A stretch of 64,000 bases of DNA from Chryseomonas sp014190935 (GCF_014190935.1 NZ_JACHVV010000001.1:744001-808000), one strand, 5' to 3'; positions 16,223 to 26,523 are shown, numbered from the stretch's first letter. Made by a program: numbers and translations. The notes: generated by a model from the sequence alone, not told the origin.

Positions 16223-16749
16223 AGCACCATCCTCCGCAATTCCTGATCCGCCTGGCTGATCGCCCAGAGGCGATCGAAGACCTGCTGCTGGACCTTGACG
16301 GCGGCGCGGTCGCCATAGCGGACGAAGCCGGTGGGGGCGCTGCCCGTGCGCCGCAGCAGGGCCTGGTCGTCGACGATCAGGCAGCTGCCTTCCGGTTGCC
16401 GATCGGGCGGTGGCCGCCGGATCAGCAGATTGCTGGTCAGGCGCTGCGCCAGGGCGATGAGTCGATGGCCCTGGCGCACGGCACTGGCGCTGTCGTTGAT
16501 CAGGATGCGCACCTGATGCCGCGGATGGCCCAGCAGCAGGCGCTTGATCGCCGCCTCGACCGCGAGGTTGTCATAGAGCGGTCCCTCCAGATCGGGCGTC
16601 TGGAGGCACAGCTGGCGGCTGGCTTGAGCGATGAGGCGGACGCCGTGCTCACGCAGGGCGTCCAGGCCTTCGAGGCGCAGGGCGAAGTCCTGGCCGAGCT
16701 GGGGTTCGGGCAGGCCGTCCAGGGTCAGATCGGCAAAGGACTCGTCCAC
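16219..16749 (-). CDS. Conserved hypothetical protein, 176 aa
   Basis: A soluble 176-residue protein without signal peptide or membrane helix. It is coupled to the exported protein downstream (4-bp overlap) and lies 12 bp after the roxA-like gene. The central region VRILINDSASAVRQGHRLIALAQRLTS and the following SCLIVDDQALLRR are reminiscent of phospholipase D-like nuclease folds found in uncharacterised Pseudomonas proteins, but no HKD motif is present. The GTG start at 16749 follows GGGAG. Its function is unknown. Confidence 0.75.
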   Translation of the reverse strand: MDESFADLTLDGLPEPQLGQDFALRLEGLDALREHGVRLIAQASRQLCLQTPDLEGPLYDNLAVEAAIKRLLLGHPRHQVRILINDSASAVRQGHRLIALAQRLTSNLLIRRPPPDRQPEGSCLIVDDQALLRRTGSAPTGFVRYGDRAAVKVQQQVFDRLWAISQADQELRRMVL

Positions 16750-16761
16750 GGCGGCTCCCTA

Positions 16762-17940
16762 TCACTCGTCGTCGTCTTCTCCGGCGAAGATCAGACTGCC
16801 CTGCTGGAGCAGCTCGCGGATCAGACGCATGGCGTCTTCGTCCTGCAGCCAGGGCGCGAGATTGGCCTCGTGCAGGACCTCCGCCGAGCATAGCAGGTCG
16901 AGCAGCGGTTGCAGTCGCATGGGCAGCAGGCGGCTCTGGCCGCTGGCGAAGACCATCACCTCGTCTTCCATGCGACTCCAGGCGATGCGCCCGCTGGGAT
17001 TGCGCATCAGCAGGCCGCCTTCGTCGAGCTCCTTGCGCAGCTGCTTGGCGCTGAGGTTTTCCCCGGCGACCCGCTCCGGATAGCGCGGCTCGGTCATGTG
17101 CTGGCCGAACCAGGCCAGCAACAGGCGATCGTCGCTCAGGTGGCGCTCCATCAGACCGCGCAGGCGCTCGATGGCCTCGGGCGGGATCTCCGCCGGATGC
17201 GCGCTGGCCGGTGCGCAACCGGCGTCGCTGTAGCGCTCGTCCTCGGGAATGAACTGGGCGAGGAAGTCGGTGAAGTGGGTGAGCACCTCGCCGGCGCTGG
17301 GCGCGCGGAAGCCGATGGAGTAGGTCATGCACTCGTCTTCGGCGATGCCGTCGTGGGCCAGACCCGGCGGCAGGTAGAGCATGTCACCCGGTTCCAGGAC
17401 CCATTCGTCGGTCTGCTGGAAATCAGCGAGGATCTTCAGCTCCAGGCCATCGATCAGCGGGCTGTCGGCGCTGCACGGCTGGCCGATGCGCCAGCGGCGG
17501 CGGCCATGGCCCTGCAGCAGGAAGACGTCATAGTGATCGTAGTGCGGGCCGACACCGCCACCGGGGGCGGCATAGCTGACCATGATGTCGTCGACGCGCC
17601 AGTTGGGCAGGAAACGGAAGGACTCCAGCACCTCGGCCACCTCGGGCACGAACTGGTCGACCGATTGCACCAGCAGGGTCCAGTCCCGCTCGGGCAGGCC
17701 GGCGAAGGTGTCTTCCGGCAGCGGGCCGCGGCGCAGCTCCCAGGTCCGGTCCTGGCCGATGATCAGGCGGGATTCGATTTCCTCTTCCAGCGACAGGCCG
17801 GCCAGTTCGTCGGGTTCCAGGGGATTCTGGAAGTCCGGGAGGGCCTGGCGGATCAGCAGGGGTTTCTGCTGCCAGTAGTCGCGGAGGAATTCTCGGGCGG
17901 TCAGGCCGCCGAGCAGTTGCAGGGGTTGATCCGGGTTCAT
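16762..17940 (-). CDS. roxA: Ribosomal protein uL16 arginine hydroxylase (JmjC/cupin)
   Basis: A 392-residue Fe(II)/2-oxoglutarate oxygenase of the YcfD/RoxA family, which hydroxylates an arginine of ribosomal protein L16. The iron-binding HxD is seen in GPHYDHYDVFLLQGHGRRRW (about residue 125) and the distal His in LPPGLAHDG (about residue 185). The N-terminus, LTAREFLRDYWQQKPLLIRQA, is characteristic. The C-terminal half contains the dimerisation and winged-helix region. The start MNPDQPLQLL at 17940 was preferred to one five codons upstream on homology. Confidence in the family is high; the substrate is inferred from homologues. Confidence 0.9.
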   Translation of the reverse strand: MNPDQPLQLLGGLTAREFLRDYWQQKPLLIRQALPDFQNPLEPDELAGLSLEEEIESRLIIGQDRTWELRRGPLPEDTFAGLPERDWTLLVQSVDQFVPEVAEVLESFRFLPNWRVDDIMVSYAAPGGGVGPHYDHYDVFLLQGHGRRRWRIGQPCSADSPLIDGLELKILADFQQTDEWVLEPGDMLYLPPGLAHDGIAEDECMTYSIGFRAPSAGEVLTHFTDFLAQFIPEDERYSDAGCAPASAHPAEIPPEAIERLRGLMERHLSDDRLLLAWFGQHMTEPRYPERVAGENLSAKQLRKELDEGGLLMRNPSGRIAWSRMEDEVMVFASGQSRLLPMRLQPLLDLLCSAEVLHEANLAPWLQDEDAMRLIRELLQQGSLIFAGEDDDE

Positions 17941-17957
17941 GCACACCTCGCGCAATG

Positions 17958-17981
17958 AAAAACGCCCGGCGAGGCCGGGCG
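17958..17981 (-). terminator. Rho-independent terminator of purB
   Basis: Perfect 8-bp stem CGCCCGGC/GCCGGGCG (17963-17970 with 17974-17981), 3-base loop, followed on the minus strand by TTTTT (17962-17958). It starts 18 bases after the purB stop and isolates purB from roxA. Confidence 0.9.
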
Positions 17982-17998
17982 CAGAAAAGTGGCCAGCC

Positions 17999-19369
17999 TC
18001 AGACCCGGCGGGCCTGCTCGGCGGCGTTGCCGATATAGCCGGCCGGGGTCAGCTGGCGCAGTTCCGCCTTGGCGGCCTCGGGGATTTCCAGGCCGTCGAT
18101 GAAGTCCTGCAGGGCGCTGGCGCTGATGCCCTTGCCACGGGTCAGCTCCTTGAGCTTCTCGTAGGGATTGGCCACGCCATAGCGGCGCATCACGGTCTGC
18201 ACCGGCTCGGCCAGGACTTCCCAGCAGGCGTCCAGGTCTTCGGCGATGCGGGCGGCGTTGAGTTCCAGCTTGCTGATGCCCTTGAGGGTGGCTTCGTAGG
18301 CGATCACGCCGTGGGCCAGGCCGGTGCCCAGGTTGCGCAGCACGGTGGAGTCGGTCAGGTCGCGCTGCCAGCGGGAGATCGGCAGCTTGCTGGCCAGGTG
18401 CTGGAGGATCGCGTTGGCGATACCCAGGTTGCCTTCGGAGTTCTCGAAGTCGATGGGATTGACCTTGTGCGGCATGGTCGAGGAGCCGATCTCGCCGGCT
18501 ACGGTCTTCTGCTTGAAGTAGCCGAGGGAGATGTAGCCCCAGATGTCCCGGTCGAAGTCGATCAGGATGGTGTTGAAGCGGGCGATGGCGTCGAACAGCT
18601 CGGCGATGTAGTCGTGCGGCTCGATCTGGGTGGTGTAGGGATTCAGGGTCAGGCCGAGGTCGCCTTCGATGAAGGTGCGCGCATTGGCTTCCCAGTCTAC
18701 GTCCGGGTAGGCGGACAGGTGGGCGTTGTAGTTGCCCACGGCGCCGTTGATCTTGCCCAGCGGGCGGACGGCGGCGATCTGCTCGATCTGGCGCTCCAGG
18801 CGATAGACCACGTTGGCCAGTTCCTTGCCCAGGCTGGTGGGGGAGGCGGGCTGGCCATGGGTGCGCGAGAGCATGGGCACGTCGGCGAAGCGGTGGGCCA
18901 GCACGCGGATCTCGCCGGCGATCTGGCGCATCAGCGGCAGCAGCACCTGGTCACGGCCTTCGCGCAGCATCAGCGCATGGGACAGGTTGTTGATGTCCTC
19001 GGAGGTGCAGGCGAAGTGGATGAATTCGCTCACCGCGGCCAGTTCCGGCAGGCCAGCGACCTCTTCCTTGAGCAGGTACTCGATGGCCTTGACGTCGTGG
19101 TTGGTGGTGCGCTCGATGTCCTTGACCCGCTGCGCCTGCTCGACGCTGAAGTCGGTGGCCAGCTTGTTCAGCAGGGCATTGGCCTGGGCGGAGAAGGGTG
19201 CGACCTCGGGAATGCCCGCGTGGGCGGCCAGGCGCTGCAGCCAGCGGACCTCGACCTGGGCGCGGAAACGGATCAGACCGAATTCGCTGAAGATGGGGCG
19301 CAGGGCGGCGGTCTTGCCGGCGTAACGGCCGTCGATGGGCGATACGGCGGTGAGCGAGGAGAGCTGCAT
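17999..19369 (-). CDS. purB: Adenylosuccinate lyase
   Basis: PurB catalyses two steps of purine synthesis, SAICAR to AICAR and adenylosuccinate to AMP. The 456-residue protein is the usual length. The family signature GEIGSSTMPHKVNPIDFEN (about residues 290-308) contains the catalytic Ser loop, and SRTHGQPASPT holds the catalytic His. The start MQLSSLTAVSPIDGRY at 19369 was preferred over an ATG two codons upstream because the AAGAGA ribosome site is then correctly spaced. It is followed by a strong terminator. Confidence 0.96.
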   Translation of the reverse strand: MQLSSLTAVSPIDGRYAGKTAALRPIFSEFGLIRFRAQVEVRWLQRLAAHAGIPEVAPFSAQANALLNKLATDFSVEQAQRVKDIERTTNHDVKAIEYLLKEEVAGLPELAAVSEFIHFACTSEDINNLSHALMLREGRDQVLLPLMRQIAGEIRVLAHRFADVPMLSRTHGQPASPTSLGKELANVVYRLERQIEQIAAVRPLGKINGAVGNYNAHLSAYPDVDWEANARTFIEGDLGLTLNPYTTQIEPHDYIAELFDAIARFNTILIDFDRDIWGYISLGYFKQKTVAGEIGSSTMPHKVNPIDFENSEGNLGIANAILQHLASKLPISRWQRDLTDSTVLRNLGTGLAHGVIAYEATLKGISKLELNAARIAEDLDACWEVLAEPVQTVMRRYGVANPYEKLKELTRGKGISASALQDFIDGLEIPEAAKAELRQLTPAGYIGNAAEQARRV

Positions 19370-19456
19370 GGGCATTCTCTTGGTAGCGGGGGAGAAAGGG
19401 GCGGAATTCTACACGCAAAGGCCGGCGCTTTAGTACCGCCACCGGCCGGTCCGGGA

Positions 19457-20073
19457 TCACCCGTTGCGCAGGGGATAGAGGTTGTCGAGCAGCTTGCGAC
19501 GATTGAGCACCAGCTGCCAGCGATGACCGCCGAGCTGGCGCCACAGGCGGGCGGAGCGGATGCCAGCCAGCAGCAGGGCGCGCACCCGCGAGGCGGTGGC
19601 GGACTGCTGCAGGTAGCGCATCTCGCCGTGCACCTGGATGCGCTGCTTGAAGGTGCTCAGGGTGTCCTCGTAGAGGCCTCCGCAGGCGGCGATGACGTTT
19701 TCGTGGGCCACTCCGAAGTGCTCGACCTGGGACTGGATCGTGGTTAGGCGCCGGCCGATGAGGTCGAGCAGGTCGCCCCGCTTCTCCAGCTTGCGTTCCA
19801 GGGCGGTCATCGCCAGGGCATAGCGCAGGGGCTCGCGCTGCAGGCTGTTGGGATTGCGCTCCAGGGTGCTGGACAGGGCGCCCAGGCCCTCGCGCAGGGG
19901 CGCGACACTGCCGCCGTAGACGTCCAGGGTGCTGCCCGGATCGCGCACCAGCAGGCTGCCGAGCAGGCAGGCCAGGGGTTCTTCCGCGACCTGGCCGGTG
20001 CGCGCCAGTTGGTCGACCAGCAGGGCGGCCTGGAAGACACCGCCCAGGGCGATGAGTTGTTCCTGGGTACGAT

Positions 20074-20077
<4 letters not shown>
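19457..20077 (-). CDS. hflD: High frequency lysogenization protein HflD homologue
   Basis: A 206-residue HflD family protein; in E. coli HflD is a membrane-associated factor that promotes lambda CII degradation, and it is commonly encoded between mnmA and purB as here. Recognisable are NRTQEQLIALGGVFQAALLV at the start and the central HFGVAHENVIAACGGLYEDT segment. It overlaps the mnmA stop by 4 bp, so the two are translationally coupled. Its normal cellular role is not known. Confidence 0.92.
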
Positions 20078-21183
<1,106 letters not shown>

Positions 21184-21184
21184 T

Positions 21185-21637
21185 TCAAAAACCTCTCATA
21201 TCTACGATCATCGACAGGGGATAGCGGTGGCCGTCCAGGTATTTCTCGATGGCGTCCAGGACCAGGGGGCTGCGCAGCCGCGCCTGCTCGGCGCGAATCT
21301 CGTCGAGCGTCAGCCACACCGCGCGGGTGATGTCGGCGTCCAGTGCGCGCCCGGGCTCGTGGGCCAGGGGCCGGGCATGGAAGGCCGTGCGGTAGTAGGT
21401 GACGCCATTGGCCGGCGCGACATAGAGGCCGATGCCGATCACGCCCTGGATCTCCACCTGCCAGGCGGTTTCTTCCAGGGTCTCGCGCCGCGCGGCCTCG
21501 ATCAGGCTCTCGCCCGGCTCCAGGTGCCCGGCCGGCTGGTTGAGCACCAGGCGACCCTGCTTCTCTTCTTCCACCAGCAGGAAGCGACCGGCGTCTTCCA
21601 CCACGGTGGCCACGGTGACGTGGGCGTGCCAATCCAT
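21185..21637 (-). CDS. nudJ: Nudix hydrolase, phosphatase NudJ family
   Basis: A 150-residue Nudix protein. The Nudix box spans about residues 40-62: GHLEPGESLIEAARRET then LEET, with all catalytic glutamates. The N-terminal MDWHAHVTVATVV and NQPAGHLEPGE match E. coli NudJ, which hydrolyses nucleoside di/triphosphates and the thiamine precursor HMP-PP. The start at 21637 matches the family length; a longer frame reaches into the terminator hairpin upstream. It heads the nudJ-mnmA-hflD cluster. Confidence 0.9.
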   Translation of the reverse strand: MDWHAHVTVATVVEDAGRFLLVEEEKQGRLVLNQPAGHLEPGESLIEAARRETLEETAWQVEIQGVIGIGLYVAPANGVTYYRTAFHARPLAHEPGRALDADITRAVWLTLDEIRAEQARLRSPLVLDAIEKYLDGHRYPLSMIVDMRGF

Positions 21638-21697
21638 CTCGGACTCCGCTATCGGTAATCGCGCAGTATACGCCTTAAGCTTTGCGTGCCCCAAATG

Positions 21698-21729
21698 CAG
21701 CGAACCCCGGCCGGGGCCGGGGTTCGCTG
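21698..21729 (-). terminator. Long perfect hairpin after icd
   Basis: A perfect 15-bp stem (21698-21712 with 21715-21729, 2-base turn) lies 37 bases after the icd stop and just before nudJ. It lacks a long T run but is exceptionally stable, so it probably ends or protects the icd transcript. Confidence 0.7.
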
Positions 21730-21766
21730 TGATCACCCATAAAGGCTGCGGGCGCAGCCCTCAGGT

Positions 21767-23998
21767 TCAGCCTTTGAGCTGTTCCAGGGCGGCGTTGAGC
21801 GTGGCGCTCGGACGCATGGCCTGGCGGGTCTTGGCCTGGTCGGGGTGGTAGTAGCCACCGATGTCCACGGCCTGGCCCTGGACGCCGTTCAACTCGGCGA
21901 CCACCTTGGCTTCGTCGGCGGTCAGCGACTTGGCCACCGGTGCGAACTGGGCCTTGAGCTCGGCGTCTTCGCTTTGCTCGGCCAGCGCCTGGATCCAGTA
22001 CAGCGCCAGGTAGAAGTGACTGCCGCGGTTGTCCAGTTCACCGGCCTTGCGCGACGGCGACTTGTTGCTGTCGAGGAACTGGCCGTTGGCCTGGTCCAGG
22101 GTCTTGGCCAGGATCTTAGCCTTGGCATTGCCGGTGGTCTCGCCCAGGTGGTTCAGGGATTCGGCCAGGGCCAGGAACTCGCCCAGGGAATCCCAGCGCA
22201 GGTGGTTTTCCTGCACGAACTGCTGGACGTGCTTGGGCGCGGAGCCGCCGGCGCCGGTCTCGAACAGGCCGCCGCCGTTCATCAGCGGGACGATGGACAG
22301 CATCTTGGCGCTGGTGCCCAGTTCCATGATGGGGAAGAGGTCGGTCAGGTAGTCACGCAGGACGTTGCCGGTCACCGAGATGGTGTCCTCGCCCTTGCGG
22401 ATGCGCTCCAGGGAGACACGGGTGGCTTCCTCGGGCGCCAGGACACGGATGTCCAGGCCGTTGGTGTCGTGATCCTTGAGGTAGCGTTCGACCTTGGCGA
22501 TGACCTGGGCGTCGTGGGCGCGATTCTGGTCCAGCCAGAAGATCGCCGGGGTGCCGCTGGCACGGGCGCGGTTGACGGCCAGCTTGACCCAGTCCTGGAT
22601 CGGCGCGTCCTTGGTCTGGCACATGCGCCAGATGTCACCGGCCTCGACCGGATGCTCGAAGACCACCTTGCCCTGGTCGTCGGTCACGCGCACGTTGCCG
22701 TCGGTGGGGATCTGGAAGGTCTTGTCGTGGGAACCGTATTCCTCGGCCTTCTGCGCCATCAGACCGACGTTGGGCACGCTGCCCATGGTGCTGGGGTTGA
22801 AGGCGCCGTGCTGCTTGCAGTCCTCGATCACTACCTGGTAGACGCCGGCATAGCAGCGGTCGGGGATGATGGCCTTGGTGTCCTGCAGGTTGCCTTCGGT
22901 GTTCCACATCTTGCCGGAGTCACGGATCATGGCCGGCATGGAGGCGTCGACGATGACGTCGCTCGGTACGTGCAGGTTGGTGATGCCCTTGTCGGAGTTG
23001 ACCATGGCCAGCGCCGGACGCTGGGCGTACTGGGCGTCGAAATCGGCCTTGATGGCGGCCTGGGTGGCTTCCGGCAGGCTGGACAGGCGGGCGTAGAGGT
23101 CGCCGATGCCGTTGTTGCGGTCGAAGCCGGCTTCTTTCAGGGCGGCTTCGTGCTTGGCCAGCACGTCCTTGTAGAACTCGCCGACGATGATGCCGAACAT
23201 GATGGGGTCGGAGACCTTCATCATGGTGGCCTTCAGGTGCACGGAGAACAGCACGCCCTTGGCCTTGGCGTCTTCGATCTGGGCGGCGATAAAGCTCTGC
23301 AGGGCCTTGCGGCTCATGGTCGAGGCATCGACGATCTCGCCGGCCTTGACCACGGTCTTCTCTTTCAGGACCTTGCTGCTGCCGTCCTTGCCGATCAGTT
23401 CGATCTTCAGGCTGCCGGCGTTCTCGATAGTGGCCGAGCGCTCGCTGCCATAGAAGTCATGGGCGTCCATGTGGGCGACGTGGGACTTAGAGTCGGCGCT
23501 CCAGGCACCCATGCGATGGGGGTGCTTGCGGGCATAATTCTTGACCGACAGCGGCGCGCGGCGGTCGGAGTTGCCTTCGCGCAGGACCGGGTTCACGGCG
23601 CTGCCCTTGACCTTGTCGTAGCGTGCCTTGACGTCCTTTTCCTTGTCGTCCTTGGGCTCGTCCGGATAATCCGGCAGGGCGTAGCCCTGGCCCTGCAGTT
23701 CCTTGATCGCGGCCTTGAGCTGCGGTACCGAGGCGCTGATGTTGGGCAGCTTGATGATGTTGGCTTCGGGAGTGGTGGCCAGTTCGCCGAGTTCGGCGAG
23801 GTGGTCGGAGATGCGCTGCTCTTCCTTCAGGTGCTCGGGGAAGAGGGCGATGATGCGGCCGGCAAGGGAGATGTCACGGGTTTCGAGGGCGACGCCGGAG
23901 GAGGCGGTGATGGCCTCGACGATGGGTAGCAGCGAATAGGTCGCCAGGGCGGGCGCTTCGTCGGTCAGGGTGTAGATGATCTTCGACGTGGTGGACAT
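21767..23998 (-). CDS. icd: Isocitrate dehydrogenase (NADP+), monomeric type
   Basis: A 743-residue monomeric NADP-dependent isocitrate dehydrogenase (IDH-II type), converting isocitrate to 2-oxoglutarate in the TCA cycle. It is full length for this family, which is unrelated in size to the 418-residue dimeric enzyme. Recognisable segments are SAVNPVLREGNSDRRAPLSV (isocitrate-binding), HLKATMMKVSDPIMFG and LGTSAKMLSIVPLMNGGGLF. The start MSTTSKIIYTLTDEAPALA at 23998 follows GAGGAG; the open frame extends 47 codons further without support. In P. aeruginosa both isozymes are adjacent; here no dimeric icd follows, and synteny breaks just beyond this gene. Confidence 0.96.
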   Translation of the reverse strand: MSTTSKIIYTLTDEAPALATYSLLPIVEAITASSGVALETRDISLAGRIIALFPEHLKEEQRISDHLAELGELATTPEANIIKLPNISASVPQLKAAIKELQGQGYALPDYPDEPKDDKEKDVKARYDKVKGSAVNPVLREGNSDRRAPLSVKNYARKHPHRMGAWSADSKSHVAHMDAHDFYGSERSATIENAGSLKIELIGKDGSSKVLKEKTVVKAGEIVDASTMSRKALQSFIAAQIEDAKAKGVLFSVHLKATMMKVSDPIMFGIIVGEFYKDVLAKHEAALKEAGFDRNNGIGDLYARLSSLPEATQAAIKADFDAQYAQRPALAMVNSDKGITNLHVPSDVIVDASMPAMIRDSGKMWNTEGNLQDTKAIIPDRCYAGVYQVVIEDCKQHGAFNPSTMGSVPNVGLMAQKAEEYGSHDKTFQIPTDGNVRVTDDQGKVVFEHPVEAGDIWRMCQTKDAPIQDWVKLAVNRARASGTPAIFWLDQNRAHDAQVIAKVERYLKDHDTNGLDIRVLAPEEATRVSLERIRKGEDTISVTGNVLRDYLTDLFPIMELGTSAKMLSIVPLMNGGGLFETGAGGSAPKHVQQFVQENHLRWDSLGEFLALAESLNHLGETTGNAKAKILAKTLDQANGQFLDSNKSPSRKAGELDNRGSHFYLALYWIQALAEQSEDAELKAQFAPVAKSLTADEAKVVAELNGVQGQAVDIGGYYHPDQAKTRQAMRPSATLNAALEQLKG

Positions 23999-24330
23999 GT
24001 CTTGCTTTAACTCCTCTTTATCACAGCTGTGGCGCGAAGCCGGGCGAGCGAGGATCGACCCTTGAGTCGATAGACGCCCCAAGAAGGCGTTATCGGGCCG
24101 CGCGACAGGCGCGGCGGCGATGGACGTGCGATGCGACAAAGCGTCGCTGCGGAAATTGCGGGATCGGCCGATACAGCCAGCGGAACCGGCAGGGCCTGCA
24201 GCGACCCGTCAGTCGGCGGAGTATACCAGCGCGGCGCCTGGCGTGCATTCGCGCCACCGCGGCCTGGCTGCGGAGAGATGTTGCCGATGTGACGGGTCCG
24301 GTAGAAGCGATCAGCTGCATCGAGCAACCA

Positions 24331-24347
24331 GGTCAAGAGACTTGACC
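24331..24347. promoter_or_regulatory. Dyad GGTCAAG-AGA-CTTGACC
   Basis: A perfect 7-bp inverted repeat with a 3-base spacer in the 423-bp gap (23999-24421) between icd and the small gene at 24422. The rest of the gap holds a short hairpin (around 24052-24070) and no credible gene. The dyad is 75 bp before the small gene's ATG and contains TTGACC on each strand, so it could be an operator for either side. Confidence 0.45.
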
Positions 24348-24421
24348 ATTCGACGGCTGGCGCTGCACGGCAGTTGCTTAAGGGACTAAACTATTGCCCC
24401 TCTTAATCTGATGAGGTCGTT

Positions 24422-24631
24422 ATGAAAACCAAGGACAATGCGTCCAAGAGTCGTTCCTGGGCTATCGTCGGGCTGGAAACGCTCGTCATCGTTGCCCTGT
24501 CGCTGTACGTCGCCTTTGGCGCCGGGCTGTTCATCAAGCACCACTGCTGGGACACCCTGACCCCGCAGCAGCAAGACCAGATCCTCGAGCAGATGAGCCG
24601 CAGTGCTCAGGAAAATACCCTGCTCACCTGA
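24422..24631 (+). CDS. Small single-helix membrane protein, 69 aa
   Basis: A 69-residue protein with a basic N-terminus (KTKDNASKSR), one membrane helix at about residues 15-40 and a polar C-terminus with a predicted helix (LTPQQQDQILEQMSRSAQE). The ATG follows GAGG at reasonable spacing. No family is recognised. It stands alone on the plus strand, divergent from icd. The charge pattern predicts N-in, C-out topology. Coding evidence is moderate because it is short, but the clean membrane profile and separate intergenic placement support it. Confidence 0.6.
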   Translation: MKTKDNASKSRSWAIVGLETLVIVALSLYVAFGAGLFIKHHCWDTLTPQQQDQILEQMSRSAQENTLLT

Positions 24632-24732
24632 TTCGCCTCCGTTCGAATCCCTTCCTTTCAAACAATAAGAATCCTTCTTTTTTCTCCCGCGCACTCCCTG
24701 GGTGTCGAGGTGGCCTCGTCACGTCCGCAGCG

Positions 24733-24915
24733 CTAGCAGACCATGTGTTTGCCCGGACTCACGGGGGCGGTGGGCGTTGCCGTGGGCAGCTCCCTGGGCG
24801 CAGACGTGGTCGCGGGTCTGGCGCGGCGTGCCAGGCGCAGCATGGCCCAGAGTATGGCCAGCGCCAGGGCCAGCCAGCCAAGTACCAGAAGAAGGATGTA
24901 GGTCGCAGGAGTCAT
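24733..24915 (-). CDS. Small single-helix membrane protein, 60 aa
   Basis: A 60-residue protein with an N-terminal membrane helix (MTPATYILLLVLGWLALALA then ILWAML), a basic patch RLARRARPA and a Pro/Thr-rich cytoplasmic tail. It lies upstream of pitA-oriented DNA in an otherwise empty stretch between 24632 and 25056. The ribosome site is weak (GGTGA). No homologue is recognised, and it may be spurious. Confidence 0.45.
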   Translation of the reverse strand: MTPATYILLLVLGWLALALAILWAMLRLARRARPATTSAPRELPTATPTAPVSPGKHMVC

Positions 24916-25016
24916 TGACGTTCACCGTACGGCTGTCTCGGAAAGGTGTCTCTGCTGGGACACATTTCACTAGACTCGTCAATAGCTATCCTGTTCAGGC
25001 TTTCCCGACGAGGGGT

Positions 25017-25050
25017 CCGACCGGGCGCCGCTCGCGCGGGGCCCGGTCGG
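25017..25050 (-). terminator. Hairpin after pitA
   Basis: A perfect 10-bp GC-rich stem (25017-25026 with 25041-25050) begins 6 bases after the pitA stop. No T run follows on the minus strand, so termination is inferred from position only. Confidence 0.5.
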
Positions 25051-25056
25051 TACGGG

Positions 25057-26523
25057 TCACAGGAACAGGTGCGCCAGCCAGAACAGGCCGGCGGAGAGGG
25101 ACATGGAGGCCGGCAGGGTCAGGACCCAGGCCATGAGGATGTTGCGCACCGTGCTGCCCTGCAGGCCGCTGCGGTTGGCGACCATGGTGCCGGCCACGCC
25201 CGAGGACAGCACGTGGGTGGTGGAGACGGGCAGGGCAAAGACGTTGGCCATGCCGATGGCGGCCACGGCCGTCACCTGGGCGCTGACGCCCTGGGCATAG
25301 GTCATGCCCTGGCGCCCGATCTTCTCGCCCACGGTGAGCACCACGCGGCGCCAGCCGACCATGGTGCCGATGCCCAGGGCCAGGGCGACCGCGATGATGA
25401 CCCAGAAGGGCGCGTATTCGGTGGTGCTGGTGAGGTCCTTGCGCAGGCGGCTGAGGTCGTCGCGATCGCGTGCGGTGAGCACCGGCAGCTTGCTCACCTT
25501 CTTGGCGGTGTCGTCCAGGCACAGCAGGTAGCGGCGCACCTGCTGGCGATGGTCGTCGCTCATGGCGCGGTAGTCGGTGATGCCTTCCAGATCGGCCAGC
25601 AGTGCCTGCAGGGTCGGCACGGTCATGTGCGGGGCACAGCGGAATTCCTGGGGCAGGTCGCGATTGCCGGGCACTTCGGCGAGGAAGTCCTTGAGGTTGT
25701 CGCCCTGGCGCTCATAGAACTGGCCCAGGTGGATGGCCGCGTCGCGGGTGCGCTCGATCTGGTAGGTGGTGCTGTCCAGGTCCAGCACGAACTTGGCCGG
25801 GACTATGCCGATCAGTACCAGCATGATCAGGCCGATGCCTTTCTGGCCGTCGTTGGAGCCGTGCACGAAGCTCATGCCCATGGCCGAGAGGACCAGCATC
25901 AGGCGATTCCAGAAGGGCGGGTGCTTCTTGGCATCCAGTTCGCGACGCTGTTCCGGGGTCTTGTGCATCTTCGACAGCGGGCGCCAGCGCTTGAGGGCGA
26001 GCAGCAGCAGACCGGCGACGGCGAAGCCGGCCAGTGGCGAGAAGATCAGCGACAGGCCGATGTCGATCGCCTTCTGCCAGTTCACGCCCTCGCTCACCGG
26101 CAGGCCGGTCAGCAGGGCGTTGGTCACGCCGACGCCGAGGATGGAGCCGATCAGGGTGTGGGAGCTGGAGGCGGGGATACCGAAGTACCAGGTGCCCAGG
26201 TTCCAGGTGATGGCCGCGGCGAGCAGCGAAAACACCATGGCCAGACCGTGACCGGTGTTGACGTTGATCAGCAGTTCCACCGGCAGCAGGTGGACGATGG
26301 CATAGGCGACGCCGACCCCGCCGAGCAGCACACCGAGGAAATTGAAGATGCCGGAGAAGAACACCGCGAGGTGCGGTGGCATCGCCTTGGTGTAGATCAC
26401 CGTGGCGACGGCGTTGGCGGTGTCGTGGAAGCCGTTGATGAATTCAAAGGCCAGCACAAAGGCCAGGGCCAAGACGAGGCTGATGGCGACCCAGGCGTGG
26501 AGTCCGCTGAAAAGTTCGAACAT
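25057..26523 (-). CDS. pitA: Low-affinity inorganic phosphate transporter, PiT family
   Basis: A 488-residue inner-membrane metal-phosphate:proton symporter of the PiT family. Both halves carry the duplicated signature: EFINGFHDTANAVATVIYT at the N-terminus and GMSFVHGSNDGQKGIGLI in the C-terminal half (about residue 230), with PASSSHTLIGSILGVG and PVSTTHVLSSGVAGT as paired loops. About ten membrane helices flank a long hydrophilic loop at 265-370. The ATG at 26523 gives MFELFSGLHAW. It is monocistronic. Confidence 0.94.
   Translation of the reverse strand: MFELFSGLHAWVAISLVLALAFVLAFEFINGFHDTANAVATVIYTKAMPPHLAVFFSGIFNFLGVLLGGVGVAYAIVHLLPVELLINVNTGHGLAMVFSLLAAAITWNLGTWYFGIPASSSHTLIGSILGVGVTNALLTGLPVSEGVNWQKAIDIGLSLIFSPLAGFAVAGLLLLALKRWRPLSKMHKTPEQRRELDAKKHPPFWNRLMLVLSAMGMSFVHGSNDGQKGIGLIMLVLIGIVPAKFVLDLDSTTYQIERTRDAAIHLGQFYERQGDNLKDFLAEVPGNRDLPQEFRCAPHMTVPTLQALLADLEGITDYRAMSDDHRQQVRRYLLCLDDTAKKVSKLPVLTARDRDDLSRLRKDLTSTTEYAPFWVIIAVALALGIGTMVGWRRVVLTVGEKIGRQGMTYAQGVSAQVTAVAAIGMANVFALPVSTTHVLSSGVAGTMVANRSGLQGSTVRNILMAWVLTLPASMSLSAGLFWLAHLFL

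Noticed and set aside
21845..23929. A 694-residue open frame on the plus strand, antisense to icd
   Set aside because: It lies entirely opposite a well-supported gene, and has the His/Gln/Gly/Asp-rich composition of GC-rich antisense shadow frames.
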